64,000 nt of DNA, taken from the NCBI GenBank assembly GCA_964431805.1, contig CAYSKV010000004.1, forward strand, positions 1-64,000, read 5' to 3'. How positions within the stretch are numbered: position 1 is the first letter of the stretch; the number at the start of each line of letters is the position of its first letter. The translations under genes were made by a program, and so were the position numbers. Shown piece after piece: positions 49,456 to 57,750 of the stretch. The notes beneath the pieces were generated by a model. It did not search any database. It saw only the letters and a list, made by a program, of their open reading frames with translations, and had not been told where the DNA came from. This DNA comes from JACPHD01 sp964431805 (GTDB lineage Bacteria > Patescibacteriota > Patescibacteriia > Patescibacteriales > GWC2-42-12).

Positions 49456-51948
49456 ATGAATTTACAAAATTTTTTATCACTAAATGGTCTTTTAACCGGA
49501 ATCATAGCCGCTGTTTTTGGTTTCATGGTTATTTTTAAAGATCGAAAAAATATTATTAATCAAACCCTTTTTGGCCTAACTATGACTACCGCTCTTTGGC
49601 AACTTGGTTATTGGCGTTGGTTAATGATTTATGATAATCAAGATTTAGCTTTATTTTGGTGTCGAGTTTTATCAGTCGGTTCTCATTTTCTCGCAGTTTT
49701 TTATTTTCATTGGATTGTTTCTTTGTTGGGTTTGAATAAACAGAAAAAAAAGCTTATTTTTGTTTCTTATTTTGTAGCTGGTATTTTTTTGTTTTTTATT
49801 TTTTCCCCTTGGTTTGTCAGTAGTGTTGAGCCCGTCGGAAATTATTTTGCTTTTTGGCCTAAAGCCGGTTTTTTATATTCTATTTACATAGTTTTAATGT
49901 TTTTGGGTTTAGCTCCTTATGCTCTTTTTTTACTTTTCAGACATTATAAAAAATCTGTTGGTCAAAAAAGAAATCAAATAAAATATGTTATTATTGCCAC
50001 AATTCTCGCTTTTGGTGGGGGAGAAACTAATTTTCCTCTTTGGTATGATATTCCTATATTGCCCATAGGAAATGTATTAGTCGTGTTATATCCAATTCTT
50101 TTTTCTTATGCAATTATTAGACATCGTTTAATGGATATAAAGTTTGTTTTACGCCAATCCTCCGTCTATCTCTTTTCCCTGGCCACAGTTTTAATTTTTA
50201 TGACGACCGTTAAATTGATTTCTGCTCAATTATTTACTGCTCCTCCAATTTGGATTGATTTATTGGTTCTATTAATTGCTGTTTATATTTTTTCGCCTAT
50301 TAAGCATTATTACTATCGTTTAGCTAATAAATATTTCTTCTCCTCTTTGTATGATAGCCGCGAACTAATTGCTGATTTAAGCGATAAACTCCGCTCTACC
50401 ATTGAAATCGGTAAAATCTATGAATATGTTTCAGAAATTTTAGTTAATGCTTTGCACGTGACCGCTTTTGGCGTTGTGTCTTTTGATGAAAAAAAACAAG
50501 TTTATATAACCCAGTATGGTCAAGGCTTAAACATCGGCCAACAAGAAATATTCCCAGGCAGTAAAGAAATATATAAAATTTTTACTAAAAGAAATCAGCC
50601 GATCATTGTTGAAGAAATAAAATTTAGTAATTTTAAAATTAATAAGTCAATTTTAAATTTACTCACTAAAGCAAACGTCGCCCTGTTATCTCCTCTAAAC
50701 ATGAAAGATAAAACAGTCGGCATGATGGTATTTGGCCCTAAAGAATCCAAAGACCCTTTTAACGAAGAAGATTTAAAAGTTCTAGAAATTTTAGGCACGC
50801 AAATCGCTTTTGCCATGGAGAACGCTTTGCTCTACGCAGAATCGGTAAAATTTAATATCCAATTGAATGAAGAAAAAAATAAAATTGCGGCTATTATCGC
50901 TAACTTTATCGACCCGATTATCTTTGTTGACCGCTATAATAATATTAACCTCATAAACCCGGCCGCTAAAAACATCCTCGGTTTAACAGAAAAAAGCTTG
51001 GGCGTAAGCATAGATACTAGCAATAATTGCCCGATGTCTAACTTCCGTACCGTCATCAAAAAAGAGTTTCAGATTAAAGAAATTGGCAATTTAAAATCAA
51101 CTGATCATCATAGCGAAGAAATGTCTATTTTAGTTAATAACCAAGAATTAATTTATAAAATTACAACCATCAGGGTTTTTGATGATCAAACAAACCACCT
51201 AGGCCTCATGAAAATTTTCGTCAATCTCACCCGCGAAAAAGGCATTGATAAAATGAAATCAGAATTTATCTCTATCGCCGCCCATCAGCTAAGAACCCCA
51301 CTCTCAGCCATTAAATGGGTAATTAAGATGATATTAGACGGGGATGCTGGAGAATTGTCTCTGGAACAACAAGAACTATTAAACAAAGGTTATCTAAGCA
51401 ACGAACGAGTTATTAGGTTAGTTAACGACCTATTGAACGTTTCTCGTATTGAAGAAGGCAAATTTGGGTTTAATTTTGAGAGCACTGATTTTAAAGAAGT
51501 TCTAGACACTTCCATTAGTAATATTGATAGTTTAATTGATAAAAGCCATCAAGAGCTCAAGATTGAAATCCCGCCAAAACTACCCAAGATATATTTAGAT
51601 AAAGAAAGAATCATTATGGTAATACAAAATTTATTAAGTAATGCCATCAAATATACTCCAGAATATGGTAAGATTGAAGTAATTATTAAAGTTGACAAGC
51701 AGTACCTGAATGTTAAAATTAAAGACCAGGGGGTAGGCATACCGGCCGAAGATCAGCCAAAAATATTTTCTAAATTTTTCCGAGCGGCTAATGTGGTTAA
51801 ATTAGAAACCGAAGGCAGCGGACTAGGCCTCTTTATGGTTAAAAACATCATCGAAAAACATAAGGGCCAAGTCAGTTTAAAAAGCGAAGAAGGCAAAGGC
51901 ACGGAAGTTAGTTTTACTTTGCCGATAAATGGAATGATTAGTTTATAA
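49456..51948 (+). CDS. Membrane sensor histidine kinase (7TM, GAF, PAS, HisKA, HATPase), tandem copy 2
   Basis: An 830-aa kinase. The N-terminal helices (to about 233) resemble those of the 5776 kinase (ALFWCRVLSVGSHFLAVFYFHWIVSLL) and not those of copy 1, so the two tandem kinases read different signals. The middle (TM pair, GAF, PAS-like, HisKA with H610) is the near-identical block. The HATPase (NLLSNAIKYT, DQGVGIP, GSGLGLF) is a diverged version. It ends 39 nt before the double-receiver gene, the probable partner. Confidence 0.93.
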   Translation: MNLQNFLSLNGLLTGIIAAVFGFMVIFKDRKNIINQTLFGLTMTTALWQLGYWRWLMIYDNQDLALFWCRVLSVGSHFLAVFYFHWIVSLLGLNKQKKKLIFVSYFVAGIFLFFIFSPWFVSSVEPVGNYFAFWPKAGFLYSIYIVLMFLGLAPYALFLLFRHYKKSVGQKRNQIKYVIIATILAFGGGETNFPLWYDIPILPIGNVLVVLYPILFSYAIIRHRLMDIKFVLRQSSVYLFSLATVLIFMTTVKLISAQLFTAPPIWIDLLVLLIAVYIFSPIKHYYYRLANKYFFSSLYDSRELIADLSDKLRSTIEIGKIYEYVSEILVNALHVTAFGVVSFDEKKQVYITQYGQGLNIGQQEIFPGSKEIYKIFTKRNQPIIVEEIKFSNFKINKSILNLLTKANVALLSPLNMKDKTVGMMVFGPKESKDPFNEEDLKVLEILGTQIAFAMENALLYAESVKFNIQLNEEKNKIAAIIANFIDPIIFVDRYNNINLINPAAKNILGLTEKSLGVSIDTSNNCPMSNFRTVIKKEFQIKEIGNLKSTDHHSEEMSILVNNQELIYKITTIRVFDDQTNHLGLMKIFVNLTREKGIDKMKSEFISIAAHQLRTPLSAIKWVIKMILDGDAGELSLEQQELLNKGYLSNERVIRLVNDLLNVSRIEEGKFGFNFESTDFKEVLDTSISNIDSLIDKSHQELKIEIPPKLPKIYLDKERIIMVIQNLLSNAIKYTPEYGKIEVIIKVDKQYLNVKIKDQGVGIPAEDQPKIFSKFFRAANVVKLETEGSGLGLFMVKNIIEKHKGQVSLKSEEGKGTEVSFTLPINGMISL
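50156..51354 (+). repeat. 1.2-kb direct repeat inside histidine kinase 2
   Basis: Second copy of the block described at 47638-48836. Codon use inside it (many ATC, CTC, AAC, CCC) is less AT-rich than in the flanking parts of either gene. Confidence 0.9.
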
Positions 51949-51987
51949 TTTTATATTTATATATTAATTAAATTTAAACAAAATTAT

Positions 51988-52803
51988 ATGGCAACTAAAA
52001 AAAATGAAATTTTAAATGGAGGGAGCAACAAAATTTTAATTATTGAAGACGAGGATGCTTTAGCTAGCGTTTTATTAGCAAAATTCAAATTAGAAAAATT
52101 CGCAGTAGATATTGCTAATAACGGTGAAGAAGGTTTAAGTAAAATTGAATCTTGGCAACCAGATTTAATTTTACTTGATATTATTATGCCGAAAATGAAT
52201 GGTTATGAAGTTTTAGAAAATTTACAAAAAAAGGGCAATAAAATTCCGGTGATAGTAATTTCTAATTCTGGTCAAGACGTTGAATTAGAAAAAATAAAAA
52301 AGTTGGGAGCTCTTGACTATATAATTAAAACTCAAATTAATCCGGAAGAGGTTATAGAAAAAGCGATAAATGTTTTAAGCGGTCGCGTTGTGGTTAGCAG
52401 TAAAAAGGAAGATAATACGAAAACTGGCGTTAAGGTTTTATTAGTTGAAGACGATTCTTTTTTAAGAGATATCTGTTTTAAAAAGTTAAATAAAGAAGGT
52501 TTTAATGTTGATGTAGCGCTTAACGGAGAAGAGGCTGTAAAAAAAGTTAATGAATTTATACCAGCTATTGTTTTATTAGATATTATTTTACCCGCCATGG
52601 ATGGTTTCGAAGTTTTAAAGGCGATTCGTTCAAGTAAAAATAATGCTATTAAAAATGTGCCGGTTATTATGTTAACAAATTTAGGACAAGAGGAAGATAA
52701 CAGAAAAGCCTTAGCCTTAGGAGCTAATGATTATTTAGTTAAGGCGCATTTTACAACCGAGGAAATTGTTAAAAAAATTAAGAGTAAATTGGGTTTAGAA
52801 TAA
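51988..52803 (+). CDS. Response regulator with two receiver domains and no output domain
   Basis: A 271-aa protein with REC1 (about 14-125: IIEDEDA, phospho-Asp in LLDIIMP, switch Ser in VISNSG, Lys in YIIKTQ) and REC2 (about 145-268: LVEDDSF, LLDIILP, LTNLG, YLVKAHF). All key acidic, Asp, Ser/Thr and Lys positions are present in both. There is no DNA-binding or enzymatic domain, so signalling must go by protein contact or phosphotransfer. It lies just after the two tandem kinases. Confidence 0.93.
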   Translation: MATKKNEILNGGSNKILIIEDEDALASVLLAKFKLEKFAVDIANNGEEGLSKIESWQPDLILLDIIMPKMNGYEVLENLQKKGNKIPVIVISNSGQDVELEKIKKLGALDYIIKTQINPEEVIEKAINVLSGRVVVSSKKEDNTKTGVKVLLVEDDSFLRDICFKKLNKEGFNVDVALNGEEAVKKVNEFIPAIVLLDIILPAMDGFEVLKAIRSSKNNAIKNVPVIMLTNLGQEEDNRKALALGANDYLVKAHFTTEEIVKKIKSKLGLE

Positions 52804-52811
52804 ATTTGTGT

Positions 52812-52817
52812 TATAAT
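52812..52817 (+). promoter_or_regulatory. Extended -10 (TGTTATAAT) upstream of the 52857 gene
   Basis: TATAAT at 52812-52817 with TGT directly before it, 39 nt before the ATG. No convincing -35, as expected for an extended -10. Confidence 0.5.
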
Positions 52818-52856
52818 AAAATAGAAATTAGTTTATAAATTTATACAAACATTATT

Positions 52857-53225
52857 ATGCAAATTAAAGAAATAAAAAACATTAATAAAGTATCATTAGC
52901 TAAATTAATAGCTTTGATTTATGGTTTTGTTGGTTTTTTCACAGCTTTAATAGTGGCCATATCAACTATGGCTAATATTATCATGCAAAAAGATTTTGCC
53001 GGTTCAGTTATTTTAGTAACTCTATTTAATATTGGCGCCGGGTTACTTTTAGGGGTTTTAGTTTCTTTAGTTACAGCTTTAATTGGTTTTATTATCGGTT
53101 ATATTTCCGCTGCAGTTTATAATTGGTTTAGTAAAAAAGTCGGCGGGATTAAACTAGAATTAGTAGATATCGCTGAAGTAAAAAAGGAGAGCAATATAAC
53201 AGAAGATCAAAATAATTTAATTTAA
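52857..53225 (+). CDS. Two-TM membrane protein of unknown function
   Basis: A 122-aa protein with two TM helices (about 17-40 and 58-90, rich in Gly/Ala/Leu) and a soluble acidic tail. The N-terminus KEIKNINKVSLAKLIALIYGF is amphipathic. It resembles DUF3566-like small membrane proteins, but the match is weak. It is followed after 30 nt, with a CCCCGttCGGGG hairpin (53232-53243), by another small membrane protein. Confidence 0.6.
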   Translation: MQIKEIKNINKVSLAKLIALIYGFVGFFTALIVAISTMANIIMQKDFAGSVILVTLFNIGAGLLLGVLVSLVTALIGFIIGYISAAVYNWFSKKVGGIKLELVDIAEVKKESNITEDQNNLI

Positions 53226-53255
53226 TTTTGCCCCCGTTCGGGGATAAATAATTTT

Positions 53256-53549
53256 ATGCCTTTAATTAATGATAGTCATGATTTATTAAATATAGTTATT
53301 GCTTTATCAGTTCTATTATTTACTATATTTTCTTGCTGGGCGATTTATTATTTAGCTAGGATTTTACAGCAGATGTTTAAAGTTATTAAAGAAACACGCG
53401 ATCGGCTTAATAAATTTGATGAATTGGTAAAAATGATAAAAGAAAAAATTGAACATAGCGCTTCATATCTGCCGTTAATTGTTGACGGTGTAAAAAAATT
53501 GGTTGATCTTATGAAAAGTCGGGCGGAGAAAAAGAAAAAAAGTAAATAG
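53256..53549 (+). CDS. Single-TM protein with a coiled-coil tail
   Basis: A 97-aa protein with one TM helix (about 12-35) and a charged helical region (about 36-97) ending in a Lys-rich tail (SRAEKKKKSK). The layout is like DUF948-type membrane-anchored coiled coils, but no family is secure. No SD. Two terminators follow. Confidence 0.6.
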   Translation: MPLINDSHDLLNIVIALSVLLFTIFSCWAIYYLARILQQMFKVIKETRDRLNKFDELVKMIKEKIEHSASYLPLIVDGVKKLVDLMKSRAEKKKKSK

Positions 53550-53566
53550 AATAATAAAACTTATAC

Positions 53567-53638
53567 AAAAAAAGAGGTTAAAATGACCTTCTTTTTTTAT
53601 AAATAAAAAAAGAGACCTTTGTTATATCGGTCTCTTGC
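53567..53638. terminator. Two terminator hairpins between convergent genes
   Basis: AAAAAAGAGGT / ACCTTCTTTTTT (about 53567-53599, one mismatch) serves the + strand. AAAAAAGAGACC / GGTCTCTT (about 53606-53637) has its T run on the minus strand and serves the 53668 gene. Confidence 0.75.
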
Positions 53639-53667
53639 GCAGATGTTTTATTCCGTTAGGAGTTGCT

Positions 53668-53919
53668 TTAAATTAGGTTTGAGTAGGATTTATTTTTTTT
53701 GCGTTTAAACTCACAATGAAAAATAAAAGTCGAGATACCAGCGAGCATCGTCATCAAAGAGACGACAGACACAAAAGAGAAAATGTCATAATAATTCGCT
53801 GGCTGGTTAGAAAAAATTATTTTTTGGAACAGTTCTTCTGCTGTCGGCCATAATAAAAATGATATAGCCGTAGCGCTGGCAACAAACAAGAAAAGTAAAT
53901 AAGTTGTTCGATTTTTCAT
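53668..53919 (-). CDS. Small two-TM membrane protein
   Basis: An 83-aa protein with two TM helices (about 6-25 and 45-68) and a basic C-terminus (HCEFKRKKNKSY). The SD GGGAGGGG sits about 7 nt before its ATG on the minus strand, unlike most neighbours, which supports it as a real gene. It lies 40 nt after topA on the same strand. Function unknown. Confidence 0.6.
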   Translation of the reverse strand: MKNRTTYLLFLFVASATAISFLLWPTAEELFQKIIFSNQPANYYDIFSFVSVVSLMTMLAGISTFIFHCEFKRKKNKSYSNLI

Positions 53920-53959
53920 TTTTTCCCCTCCCTGTCTTTTTTTTATTTTTTTAATAATG

Positions 53960-56188
53960 CTATTTTATATATCCACAATCTTTATTAGAGCATTTAACTT
54001 CGCCTTTTTTCGCGTCTTCTATTAATAAGCTATCGCAGTCCGGGCATTTTTCTCCAGTTGGCTTACCCCAAAAAGCGGTTTTGCAATCCGGATATTGATT
54101 ACAGGCGTAGAAAATTCCTCGTTTACTGCGTTTCTGTACGACCTCGCCTTTACCGCAAACCGGACAGGTTATGCCAGTGCCATTATTTCCGCCGCCAATA
54201 TTTTTTAAATTTTTACATTTCGGATAGCCGGTGCAAGCTAAAAATGGCCCGAATTTTCCAACTTTAATCGCCATAGCTGAACCACACTTTTCGCAAACCT
54301 CGTCTTTATATTTTTCTTTTAATTCTTTAATTTCTTCGTTATCGGTTTGGCCGTTGCCGTTTTTGTCTGCGCCAGGCATTGATTTTATATTTTTACATTC
54401 AGGAAAAGCGCTGCAGGCTAAAAATTTTCCATAGCGGCCGGTTTTAATAATCATAGGCGCGCCGCATTTATCGCAAACTTCAGTTGATTTTTCTTCAGGC
54501 ATAATATCATTTTTATTTATAACTTCGTATTTATTTTCTAAATTAGTGTGAAAAGGCTCGTAAAATTCTTTAATTATCGGTTGCCATTTAGCCTCGCCCT
54601 CAGCGATTAAATCCAAATCATTTTCTAATTTAGCGGTAAACTGGTAATCCACAATTTTAGGGAAATGCTCAACTAATAAATCGTTAACTACAAAAGCGAT
54701 ATCAGTCGGCGCTAAGCGTTTATTTTCGTCGCGTTGCACATAATTTCTGTCAACGATTGTGGCTATAGTCGGAGCATAAGTTGATGGTCGGCCAATACCA
54801 TATTTTTCTAATTCTTTTACTAGGCCAGCGTCAGAATATCTGGCTGGTGGTTTTGTAAAATGTTGTTCTTTTTTTATTTCTTCTAAATCAAGTTTTTCTT
54901 TTATTTCTAATTCCGGGAGTTCTATTTCCTGACTTTTTTCCGGATAAATTTTTAAATAGCCGTCGAATTTTAAAATTTGGCCGTTAGCTCTAAATTGATA
55001 AGGCGTGTTTTTAGCTTCAACATCAACGGCCGTGGCGTCAACTATGGCTTCGCTCATCTGCGAGGCTACAGCTCTTTGCCAAATTAATTTATATAATTTA
55101 TTTTGATTAGGATTTAATTCGCTTTCTACGGATTCCGGGGTGCGCGAGGCTTCGGATGGGCGAATAGCTTCATGAGCTTCTTGCGCGCCTTTAGATTTAG
55201 TTTTAAAGCGGCGCGGCGAGGAAAGTGCGTAATTAGCGCCTAAATTAGAAGTTAAATATTCGGTCGCTTCGTTTAAAAATTTATCAGCTAAATTTAGCGA
55301 ATCGGTTCTCATATAGGTTATAAAACCTACTTCATAAAGTTGCTGGGCTACCATCATAGTTTGCTTGGCCGAAAAGCCGAGCCAGCGGTTAGCGGTTTGC
55401 TGTAAACTTGAAGTGGTAAAAGGTTTTGGCGGTTGTTTTTTAGTTTGTTTTTTTTCTAAGTTGGTTACAAAATATTCAGCATGATCAAGATCGTTTAAAA
55501 TTTTTGAAGCTTCCTGCTCATTTTTAATTTCTAGTTTATCAATCGTTTTATTGTTGATTTTATTTAATCTGACTAAAAATGGCAGTTGCTTTTTATTTTT
55601 TAAAATTGCCGAAATAGACCAGTATTCTTGCGTGATAAATTTTTTTATTTCTTGTTCACGTTCAACAATTAAACGAACTGCCACCGATTGGACTCGTCCA
55701 GCAGACAAACCTTTAGCTACTTTTTTCCATAAGAAAGGGGATAGTTCATAACCGACTAAGCGATCAAGAATTCTTCTGGCTTGTTGGGCATTAACCAATT
55801 TCATATCAATTTTTCTCGGGTGTTCTAAAGCTTCCATAATCGCTGGTTTAGTAATTTCATGAAAGACGATGCGGTCAGTATCTTTCGGGTCAACTTTTAG
55901 AGCTTCGGCCAAATGCCAAGCGATTGCTTCTCCTTCGCGGTCTTCGTCGGTTGCCAGAACAATTTTATCTGATTTTTTAGCTAATTCCTGAAGTTTTTTA
56001 AGATTTTTTTTAGCTTTTACTGGCACAACATATTTAGGTTCAAAATCATGTTCAATATCAATACCCATTTTACTGACCGGTAAATCGCGTACATGGCCGA
56101 AAGAAGATTCAATATTAAAATCAGAGCCTAAAAATTTAGCTATAGTTTTTGCTTTAGTTGGAGATTCGACAATGACTAATTTTTTCAT
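53960..56188 (-). CDS. topA: DNA topoisomerase I
   Basis: Type IA topoisomerase relaxing negative supercoils. The 742-aa protein has the Toprim domain (VIVESPTKAKTIAKFLG, TDEDREGEAIAWHL), the active-site Tyr in VGFITYMRTDS and the gate domains. Four C-terminal zinc-ribbon modules follow, each with Cys pairs (CDKCGAP...CSAFPECKN, CEKCGSA...CTGYPKCKN, CPVCGKG...CNQYPDCKT, CPDCDSL...CSNKDCG). It lies directly downstream of dprA on the minus strand. Confidence 0.97.
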   Translation of the reverse strand: MKKLVIVESPTKAKTIAKFLGSDFNIESSFGHVRDLPVSKMGIDIEHDFEPKYVVPVKAKKNLKKLQELAKKSDKIVLATDEDREGEAIAWHLAEALKVDPKDTDRIVFHEITKPAIMEALEHPRKIDMKLVNAQQARRILDRLVGYELSPFLWKKVAKGLSAGRVQSVAVRLIVEREQEIKKFITQEYWSISAILKNKKQLPFLVRLNKINNKTIDKLEIKNEQEASKILNDLDHAEYFVTNLEKKQTKKQPPKPFTTSSLQQTANRWLGFSAKQTMMVAQQLYEVGFITYMRTDSLNLADKFLNEATEYLTSNLGANYALSSPRRFKTKSKGAQEAHEAIRPSEASRTPESVESELNPNQNKLYKLIWQRAVASQMSEAIVDATAVDVEAKNTPYQFRANGQILKFDGYLKIYPEKSQEIELPELEIKEKLDLEEIKKEQHFTKPPARYSDAGLVKELEKYGIGRPSTYAPTIATIVDRNYVQRDENKRLAPTDIAFVVNDLLVEHFPKIVDYQFTAKLENDLDLIAEGEAKWQPIIKEFYEPFHTNLENKYEVINKNDIMPEEKSTEVCDKCGAPMIIKTGRYGKFLACSAFPECKNIKSMPGADKNGNGQTDNEEIKELKEKYKDEVCEKCGSAMAIKVGKFGPFLACTGYPKCKNLKNIGGGNNGTGITCPVCGKGEVVQKRSKRGIFYACNQYPDCKTAFWGKPTGEKCPDCDSLLIEDAKKGEVKCSNKDCGYIK

Positions 56189-56227
56189 AAAAAATAAATG
56201 TCATTTTAGTGACAAATTAAATAATAC

Positions 56228-57319
56228 TTATCTGGCCAATACGTATTGCATACTGCCTAAATTTTTTACCATTCCTTTCATTTCCATGATAGTAAGTGTA
56301 CTATTTATAATTGATGTGTCAAGTTTTGTCAACTGTTTAAGCTCGTCAATATGAATTGGCTCATAAGATAATCCCGCGAGAATTATTTTTTCTTCATTTG
56401 TATCAGGAATTACTTTTTTGTTTTCAATGTAAGAAGCCGCTTCGGCTAAATTAAGAGTTTCTATAATATCTTTAGCGCTGGTTACTAATTTTGCTCCCAT
56501 AGCAATTAAGCGATTAGTGCCTTCCGAAGAACCGGAATAAATACTGCCGGGCACGGCAAAAACTTCTCGATTTTGCTCTAAAGCATGAAAAGCCGTAATT
56601 AGCGCGCCGGATTTTTCAGCGGCTTCTACAACTAAAGTAGCGTTAGATAGGCCGGAAATTATTCGGTTTCTTTGGGGAAAGTGATGCTTTAAAGGCATAG
56701 TGCCGATTGGGTATTCTGATAAAATTAATCCGCCGTGAGTCTGAATTTTATCCGCTAAATAGCGATTTTGTGAAGGGTAAATATTTTGTTGGTCAAGTCC
56801 GGAGCCTAAAACCGCTACGGTTTTTCCGCCAGCTTCAATCGCGGCTGAATGAGCTAGAGTATCTATGCCTAAAGCTAAGCCGCTCGTAATAGTTAAATTA
56901 TTTAAACTTAACTCTCTGGTTAATTTTTCCGTAGCTTGCGCTCCGTAAGGGCTATATTTTCTGGCGCCGACCACGGCTAGTAAAAAACCGTTCAAAGCTT
57001 CTAAATCTCCGCGGTAATATAAGATAAAGGGCGGATCATAAATTTGTTTTAAAAGTTTTGGGTAAGCTGGATCTTCTATGGTTAAAGCTTTTAATTTTTC
57101 TTTGTTCAAATTTTCCAATAATTTTTCCGGTTCAACTTTATGTTTAAAAATTATGAATTCTTCAGCGATCTTTTCTTCAATGCCAGCGTGAATATAATCT
57201 TTTATCGTGGCTTTATAGGCGTTTTCAATATTAGAAAAATAATTTTTTAACTTTTTAAATTTTATTGGGCCGAATTTATAAAACTGGCTTAGCGCCAGCC
57301 AATATTTAAGATCATTCAT
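56228..57319 (-). CDS. dprA: DNA-processing protein DprA
   Basis: Binds incoming single-stranded DNA and loads RecA during transformation. The 363-aa protein has an N-terminal SAM/HhH-like region, the Rossmann core (VVGARKYSPYGAQ, ITSGLALGIDTLAH, VLGSGLDQQNIYPSQN, SEYPIGTMPLKHHFPQRNRIISGLS, AVPGSIYSGSSEGTNRLI) and a C-terminal winged-helix DprA_WH domain (about 300-360). Its presence, common in CPR, fits uptake of DNA. It shares a divergent region with the RNA locus at 57369. Confidence 0.95.
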   Translation of the reverse strand: MNDLKYWLALSQFYKFGPIKFKKLKNYFSNIENAYKATIKDYIHAGIEEKIAEEFIIFKHKVEPEKLLENLNKEKLKALTIEDPAYPKLLKQIYDPPFILYYRGDLEALNGFLLAVVGARKYSPYGAQATEKLTRELSLNNLTITSGLALGIDTLAHSAAIEAGGKTVAVLGSGLDQQNIYPSQNRYLADKIQTHGGLILSEYPIGTMPLKHHFPQRNRIISGLSNATLVVEAAEKSGALITAFHALEQNREVFAVPGSIYSGSSEGTNRLIAMGAKLVTSAKDIIETLNLAEAASYIENKKVIPDTNEEKIILAGLSYEPIHIDELKQLTKLDTSIINSTLTIMEMKGMVKNLGSMQYVLAR

Positions 57320-57368
57320 GTTTAATTTTTATTTTATATTAGCGATAATTATCTAGATTATTTAAGTC

Positions 57369-57397
57369 TTGACAGGATGGTTTAGTTATGTTAATAT
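57369..57397 (+). promoter_or_regulatory. Strong promoter of the hairpin RNA
   Basis: TTGACA (57369-57374), 17-nt spacer, TAATAT (57392-57397), among the best matches in the window. The start would be near 57404, about 12 nt before the hairpin. Confidence 0.8.
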
Positions 57398-57403
57398 ACT
57401 ATG

Positions 57404-57532
57404 ATATTTAATTTTATAGCGTTCAGTTTGTTACTTGCTTAAGGGCATAATTTATAAATAGTTTTCCTCCTTAATTATTTATAAATTTTGAATCCCTTTT
57501 AAAGCAAGTAGCACATTGAGCGTTATTTTTTT
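57404..57532 (+). ncRNA. Self-contained hairpin RNA with an anti-SD-like apical loop
   Basis: Four stacked helices separated by internal loops: 57416-57425/57517-57526 (10 bp with two G-T), 57432-57440/57502-57510 (9 bp), 57441-57445/57494-57498 (5 bp) and 57450-57460/57476-57486 (11 bp). The apical loop (57461-57475) reads GTTTTCCTCCTTAAT. Seven T follow (57526-57532), an intrinsic terminator form. No coding frame of use. It does not have the large central bubble of 6S RNA. Its family is unknown to me. Confidence 0.65.
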
Positions 57533-57559
57533 GACAATTATCTTTTTTCATAATAACAT
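57531..57559 (+). promoter_or_regulatory. Promoter of the structured leader and 57751 gene
   Basis: TTGACA (57531-57536), 17-nt spacer, TAACAT (57554-57559). The start near 57566 is a few nt before the long helix. The -35 overlaps the end of the previous RNA's T run. Confidence 0.6.
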
Positions 57560-57570
57560 ATTTAGACGTA

Positions 57571-57697
57571 ACCACAAATAGTATTTAGAATTTTGTCTAG
57601 GAGTGGTGAAAGTTAAACCTCCCTCCTGGTTTGGCTGGAGCCTTAAATCGGGGTTATCCCTATGCTTCTAGACAGAATTGTAAATAGTATTTGTTGT
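57571..57697 (+). ncRNA. Long-helix structured leader with an SD-complementary loop
   Basis: Bases 57571-57603 pair with 57665-57697 over 33 positions, with two G-G and one C-T mismatch. Inside are three small hairpins: AAACC/GGTTT (57615-57632) with loop TCCCTCCT, GGC-tgga-GCC (57633-57642) and GGG-ttat-CCC (57651-57660). Loop bases CCCTCCT (57621-57627) are fully complementary to AGGAGGG (57740-57746), the SD of the next gene. This looks like a cis-regulatory RNA. I could not match it to a known riboswitch or leader class. Confidence 0.65.
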
Positions 57698-57750
57698 TTT
57701 TATTTATTGGTCATTATAACTAATTATTTAAAGAGATTGAGGAGGGTATA

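Noticed and set aside
50595..50816. Identical 73-codon minus-strand frames in both kinases (also 48077-48298)
   Set aside because: They are identical only because the 1.2-kb block is duplicated; they are antisense shadows of the GAF region.
53960..57319. A competence island around dprA
   Set aside because: Only dprA is present; topA beside it is a common housekeeping order, and no comEC or pilus genes are in the window.
57404..57532. 6S RNA
   Set aside because: The overall long-hairpin form is similar, but it is only about 130 nt and lacks the large asymmetric central bubble that mimics an open promoter.
57571..57697. c-di-GMP-I or other known riboswitch, or a group II intron domain
   Set aside because: GGGGTTA is shared with c-di-GMP-I, but the GCAAA/GGC core and tetraloop receptor are absent. 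There is no intron-encoded protein and no domain V-like hairpin.
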